A DNA stretch of 64,000 nucleotides from Mycolicibacterium komossense (GTDB lineage: Bacteria; Actinomycetota; Actinomycetes; Mycobacteriales; Mycobacteriaceae), in assembly GCF_025822605.1 (NCBI RefSeq), contig NZ_JACKTY010000047.1, forward strand, positions 181,649-245,648, given 5' to 3'. Within the stretch, counting starts at the first letter, position 1. Every line of letters starts with the position of its first letter. Both the position numbers and the translations under genes were made by a program. Below the pieces are notes generated by a model. It did not search any database, had not been told where the DNA came from, and saw nothing but the letters and a program-made list of their open reading frames with translations. This document shows, one piece after another, positions 61,061 to 64,000 of this stretch.

Positions 61061-61945
61061 ATGTCACGTGCGCATCCCATCATCTCGGTGACCGGCTCGT
61101 CGGGCGCCGGAACAACCTCTGTCATGCGGACATTCGCGCAGATCTTTCGCCGCGAAGAACTGAGTGTGGCGTTCGTGGAGGGCGACAGTTTCCACCGCTA
61201 CGACCGCACCGAGATGAAGTCCGCCATCGCCGCCGCCCACGACCGCGGCGACCACACCTTCAGCCATTTCGGGCCGGAAGCCAATCTCTTCGAAGAGCTT
61301 CGCGATCTATTCCAGTCCTACGGCGAGACCGGCACCGGCAAGATCCGGCGCTATCTGCACAATGCCGAGGAGGCCGAACCGTTCGGCCAGGCACCGGGCA
61401 CCTTCACTCCGTGGGAGACGTTGCCTGACGACACCGACATCCTGTTCTACGAAGGTCTGCACGGCGCCGTCGTCACCGACGAGGTCGACATCGCCCGCCA
61501 TGCCGATCTGCGCATCGGGGTGGTGCCCGTGATCAACCTCGAGTGGATCCAAAAGTTGCACCGCGACAAGTTCACCCGCGGATACACCTCAGAGGCCGTC
61601 ACCGACACGATCCTGCGCCGGATGCCCGACTACGTGAACTACATGTGCACTCAGTTCTCCCATACCGACGTGAACTTCCAGCGGGTGCCGGTCGTCGACA
61701 CCTCGAATCCTTTTGTGGCCCGGTCCATCCCAACGGCCGACGAGTCGATGCTCATCATCAGGTTCCGAGATCCACACGGAATAGACTTCCCCTACCTGCT
61801 TTCCATGCTGCACGGCTCCTTCATGTCGCGCGCCAATACCATCGTCTGCCCCGGCGGCAAGATGGATCTGGCCATGCAGTTGGTGTTCACCCCGATGGTG
61901 CTCCGCCTCGCGGAGCGACGCCGGGCCGAGCTCACCGCGCGCTGA
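61061..61945 (+). CDS. prk: phosphoribulokinase (bacterial class I)
   Basis: The 294-aa enzyme phosphorylates ribulose-5-phosphate to ribulose-1,5-bisphosphate. It has P-loop GSSGAGTTS (about residues 12-20), the substrate motif EGDSFHRYDR, and the Walker B-like LFYEGLHGAV. Length suits the octameric proteobacterial type. GAGGAG precedes ATG 61061; the frame starts 5 codons earlier. No RuBisCO genes lie in the window. The stop is 15 bp from the convergent nuoN stop. Confidence 0.94.
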   Translation: MSRAHPIISVTGSSGAGTTSVMRTFAQIFRREELSVAFVEGDSFHRYDRTEMKSAIAAAHDRGDHTFSHFGPEANLFEELRDLFQSYGETGTGKIRRYLHNAEEAEPFGQAPGTFTPWETLPDDTDILFYEGLHGAVVTDEVDIARHADLRIGVVPVINLEWIQKLHRDKFTRGYTSEAVTDTILRRMPDYVNYMCTQFSHTDVNFQRVPVVDTSNPFVARSIPTADESMLIIRFRDPHGIDFPYLLSMLHGSFMSRANTIVCPGGKMDLAMQLVFTPMVLRLAERRRAELTAR

Positions 61946-61960
61946 GCGCGGCCACCCACC

Positions 61961-63490
61961 TCACTTGGCGAAGAGACCTGTGCCGTCGATCAGTTCCATC
62001 AGTGGCGCAGGCAGAATCCCGAGTGCGATCGTACCTACCGCCGTCAATGCGATTGTCGCCCAGGCGAACCGCCCTGACGGGACCACATGTGGCGGCTGCG
62101 CGGGGCACTGGGAGAAGAACATCAGGACGAGAACCCGCGCGTAGACGAACACCGCCACCGCACTGGTGAGCACACCGATCATGACGAGCACGCCGGCGCC
62201 GCCGGCCGCCGCGGCGGTGAAAACGCCCAGCTTCGCGATGAAGCCGCCGGTCAACGGGATGCCGGCAAAGCTCAGCAGGAACACGGCAAAGGCGAGCGCC
62301 AGTGCGGGTGAGCGACGGCCCAGGCCGGCCCACTGACTGATTCCGGTATCCGGCTCCCCCGCGGAATCGCGGACTAGGCCGATGACCGCGAAGGCCCCGA
62401 CCGTGGCGAGGACATACACCGCCAGGTAGAACAGGGTTGACGTCACACCCGCCCGGCCGGCGACAGCCACCCCGATCAGCAGGAACCCTGCCTGTGCGAC
62501 CGCGGAATAGGCGAGCATGCGGGTGATGTCGGTCTGGGTGATCGCCAACACCGCGCCGATCACCATCGTGAGGATCGCGACGGCCCACAGCACGGGCTGC
62601 CAGTCGGGCCGAAAGTGCGGCAGCGCCACCGAGAAAAGACGCAGCATCGCGCCGAACGCCGCCACCTTGGTTGCGGCGGCCATCAAGGCGGTGATCGGCG
62701 TCGGCGCACCCTGGTAGACGTCGGGAACCCACGAATGAAACGGCACCGCACCGACCTTGAACAACAGTCCGACGGCGAGGAGCCCGATCCCGGCGACCGT
62801 CAGTGCGCCGTCCCCCAGGTCGGCGATATCAGCCAGTCGCAGTGTCCCGGCTGATCCGTAGAGCAGCGCGCAACCGAACAGGAACACCGCCGAAGAGAAC
62901 GCCCCGAGCAGGAAATATTTCAGCGATGCCTCCTGCGAGAGCAGCCTTCGATGGCGAGCCAGGCCGGTGAGCAGATACAGCGGCAGCGACAACACTTCCA
63001 GGGCGACGAACATGGTCAGCAGGTCGTTGGCGGCCGGGAAAACCATCATGCCGGCGACGGCGAACATCGTCAGCGGGAACACCTCGGTCTGCATCACCCC
63101 CGCACCGGTCGCCGACTTCTCCAGCAGAGAACCCGGGGCCGCGGATGCTTGCGGTGTGAAAGCGGCGAGACCCGTTGTGCTGTAGAGACGGCGACGCTCG
63201 GCGATCAGCGGCACCGTGAACAGACCGACCAGCAGGATCGCACTCTGAACGAACAGAGTCACACCGTCGATGGCGACCGCACCCATCATCGCGGTCTGTC
63301 GTGTCCCAGCCAGTGCCACCACCGCCAGCAGCGCGGCCGCCAACCCGCTGGATGCGATGACAACCTGCAGCCGGTACCGGTGGTCGCGACCGGCAAAGGC
63401 TTCCGCCACTACACCGAGTATGGCGGCACCCAGGATGATCAGGACGGGAGACAGTGCGCGGTATTCGATGCTCAGGGCGGGCAGGGTCAT
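61961..63490 (-). CDS. nuoN: NADH-quinone oxidoreductase subunit N
   Basis: The 509-aa antiporter-like membrane subunit of complex I has about 14 transmembrane helices, with the conserved Lys/His-bearing helices (YFLLGAFSSAVFLFG, LFKVGAVPFHSWVPDVYQ, MLAYSAVAQAGFLLIG). ATG 63490 overlaps the nuoM stop by 4 bases. It is the last gene of the nuo order, transcribed toward prk. Length is slightly shorter than M. tuberculosis NuoN (531 aa). Confidence 0.95.
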   Translation of the reverse strand: MTLPALSIEYRALSPVLIILGAAILGVVAEAFAGRDHRYRLQVVIASSGLAAALLAVVALAGTRQTAMMGAVAIDGVTLFVQSAILLVGLFTVPLIAERRRLYSTTGLAAFTPQASAAPGSLLEKSATGAGVMQTEVFPLTMFAVAGMMVFPAANDLLTMFVALEVLSLPLYLLTGLARHRRLLSQEASLKYFLLGAFSSAVFLFGCALLYGSAGTLRLADIADLGDGALTVAGIGLLAVGLLFKVGAVPFHSWVPDVYQGAPTPITALMAAATKVAAFGAMLRLFSVALPHFRPDWQPVLWAVAILTMVIGAVLAITQTDITRMLAYSAVAQAGFLLIGVAVAGRAGVTSTLFYLAVYVLATVGAFAVIGLVRDSAGEPDTGISQWAGLGRRSPALALAFAVFLLSFAGIPLTGGFIAKLGVFTAAAAGGAGVLVMIGVLTSAVAVFVYARVLVLMFFSQCPAQPPHVVPSGRFAWATIALTAVGTIALGILPAPLMELIDGTGLFAK

Positions 63491-64000
63491 CGGAGCGGTC
63501 CCTCTGCAGTTCTCGGGGTGGGGTCGTGCTGGTTGATGGTGGTCAGGGTGTGCTCGACGGCAGGGTTGATGATGTCCAGCGCGGGTTTCGGGTAGATACC
63601 GAGCACGAGCAGCAGAGCGATCAGCGAGCCGGCGACGGCAATCTCCCTGGGCCGGAGGTCACGGATGTCGTCGTTGGCGTGGCACTCCGGGCCGGCCATC
63701 ATCCGCTGGTAGAGCCAGAGGATGTAGATCGCGGAGAGCACGAGAGCTGTGGAGGCGATGGCGGCGAAGGCGGGGTAGCGGGTGAAAGTGCCGATCAGGA
63801 CCAGGAATTCGCTGATGAACGGCGCAAGCCCAGGCAGCGCTATCGTCGCCATCCCGGCGGTGAGAAATGTCCCGGCCAGGATCGGGGCGACTTTCTGCAC
63901 GCCGCCGTAGGCGGCGATCAGTCGTGTTCCGCGCTGGGACACCAGGAATCCGGCGATCAGGAACAGCGCCGCGGTGGAGATGCCGTGGTTGACCATGTAC
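63487..64000 (-). CDS. nuoM: NADH-quinone oxidoreductase subunit M, C-terminal part
   Basis: Only the last 170 codons are in the window. The frame is open to the right edge. It includes the conserved HGISTAALFLIAGF and GLAPFISEFLVL helices and ends in a hydrophilic tail (YPKPALDIINPAVEHTL). It is upstream of and coupled to nuoN (ATGA). The rest of the nuo operon should lie to the right. Confidence 0.95.
   Translation of the reverse strand, partial: YMVNHGISTAALFLIAGFLVSQRGTRLIAAYGGVQKVAPILAGTFLTAGMATIALPGLAPFISEFLVLIGTFTRYPAFAAIASTALVLSAIYILWLYQRMMAGPECHANDDIRDLRPREIAVAGSLIALLLVLGIYPKPALDIINPAVEHTLTTINQHDPTPRTAEGPLR

Noticed and set aside
59800..61125. N-terminal part of a 591-aa minus-strand frame
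   Set aside because: Antisense to class I fbp; only its C-terminal 149 codons (59350-59799) are a real gene.

Overview
The window is high-GC actinobacterial chromosome, almost certainly Mycobacterium sensu lato and probably an environmental or rapidly growing (Mycolicibacterium-like) species. Evidence: mycothiol (mshB), F420 (fbiC), phosphatidylinositol mannoside (pimE, lpqW) and methylglucose-lipopolysaccharide (gpgS) genes, PGRS-type glycine repeats, frequent GTG starts and many leaderless-looking promoters. Gene order from about 2.8 to 59.3 kb follows the M. tuberculosis Rv1219c to Rv1157c block read backwards (synteny recalled from memory, not searched). The species cannot be fixed from the sequence.

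Layout. 1-2.4 kb: 3' part of a methyltransferase, a strong terminator, and an exported PGRS protein without a PE domain. 2.8-6.1 kb: TetR regulator plus a two-gene ABC drug exporter. 6.1-10 kb: a GAF-PAS-GGDEF diguanylate cyclase and the divergent glucan pair glgC/glgA. 10-15.8 kb: a minus-strand run (LOG protein, fadD6, folP2, gpgS, DivIVA-like membrane protein, tagA, DUF3117). 15.9-18.5 kb: a P-loop ATPase facing a small SARP-like DNA-binding protein. 18.6-20.7 kb: divergent dapE/dapD. 20.7-25.1 kb: accessory genes (GH27 lipoprotein, VOC protein, fadD36, NUDIX, a secreted protein). 25.1-29.4 kb: proline catabolism with a divergent PucR regulator. 29.5-38.4 kb: dapC-fdxC, padR-fadH, yceI, a ThrE-like exporter and fbiC.

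38.5-47.5 kb holds three exported Ala-rich proteins that share one N-terminal export segment but have different, partly repetitive bodies. Two sit in slots that M. tuberculosis fills with PE/PPE genes (beside fbiC and beside mshB). They are interleaved with mshB, two small membrane or unknown genes and a ClC channel. 47.5-59.3 kb: lpqW, typA, a 55-aa Cys-rich protein, a zinc-ribbon membrane protein, mutT2, a very large PGRS protein ending in an Ig-like segment and a C39-type cysteine peptidase, a pterin carbinolamine dehydratase, pimE, and two tandem Ala/Pro-rich secreted proteins.

59.3-64 kb no longer follows the Rv1157c neighbourhood. It has an atypical receiver protein resembling Rv3143, a class I fructose-bisphosphatase and a phosphoribulokinase (Calvin-cycle enzymes not found in M. 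tuberculosis), then nuoN and the end of nuoM on the opposite strand. This looks like a rearrangement or insertion boundary joined to the complex I locus.

No rRNA, tRNA, CRISPR array, insertion sequence or integrase was found. The most noteworthy items are the PGRS-Ig-C39 peptidase, the three-member exported family with its 4x2 repeat protein, the ATPase/SARP-like convergent pair, the fbp-prk pair beside nuo, and three self-regulatory operator candidates sitting directly on promoters.
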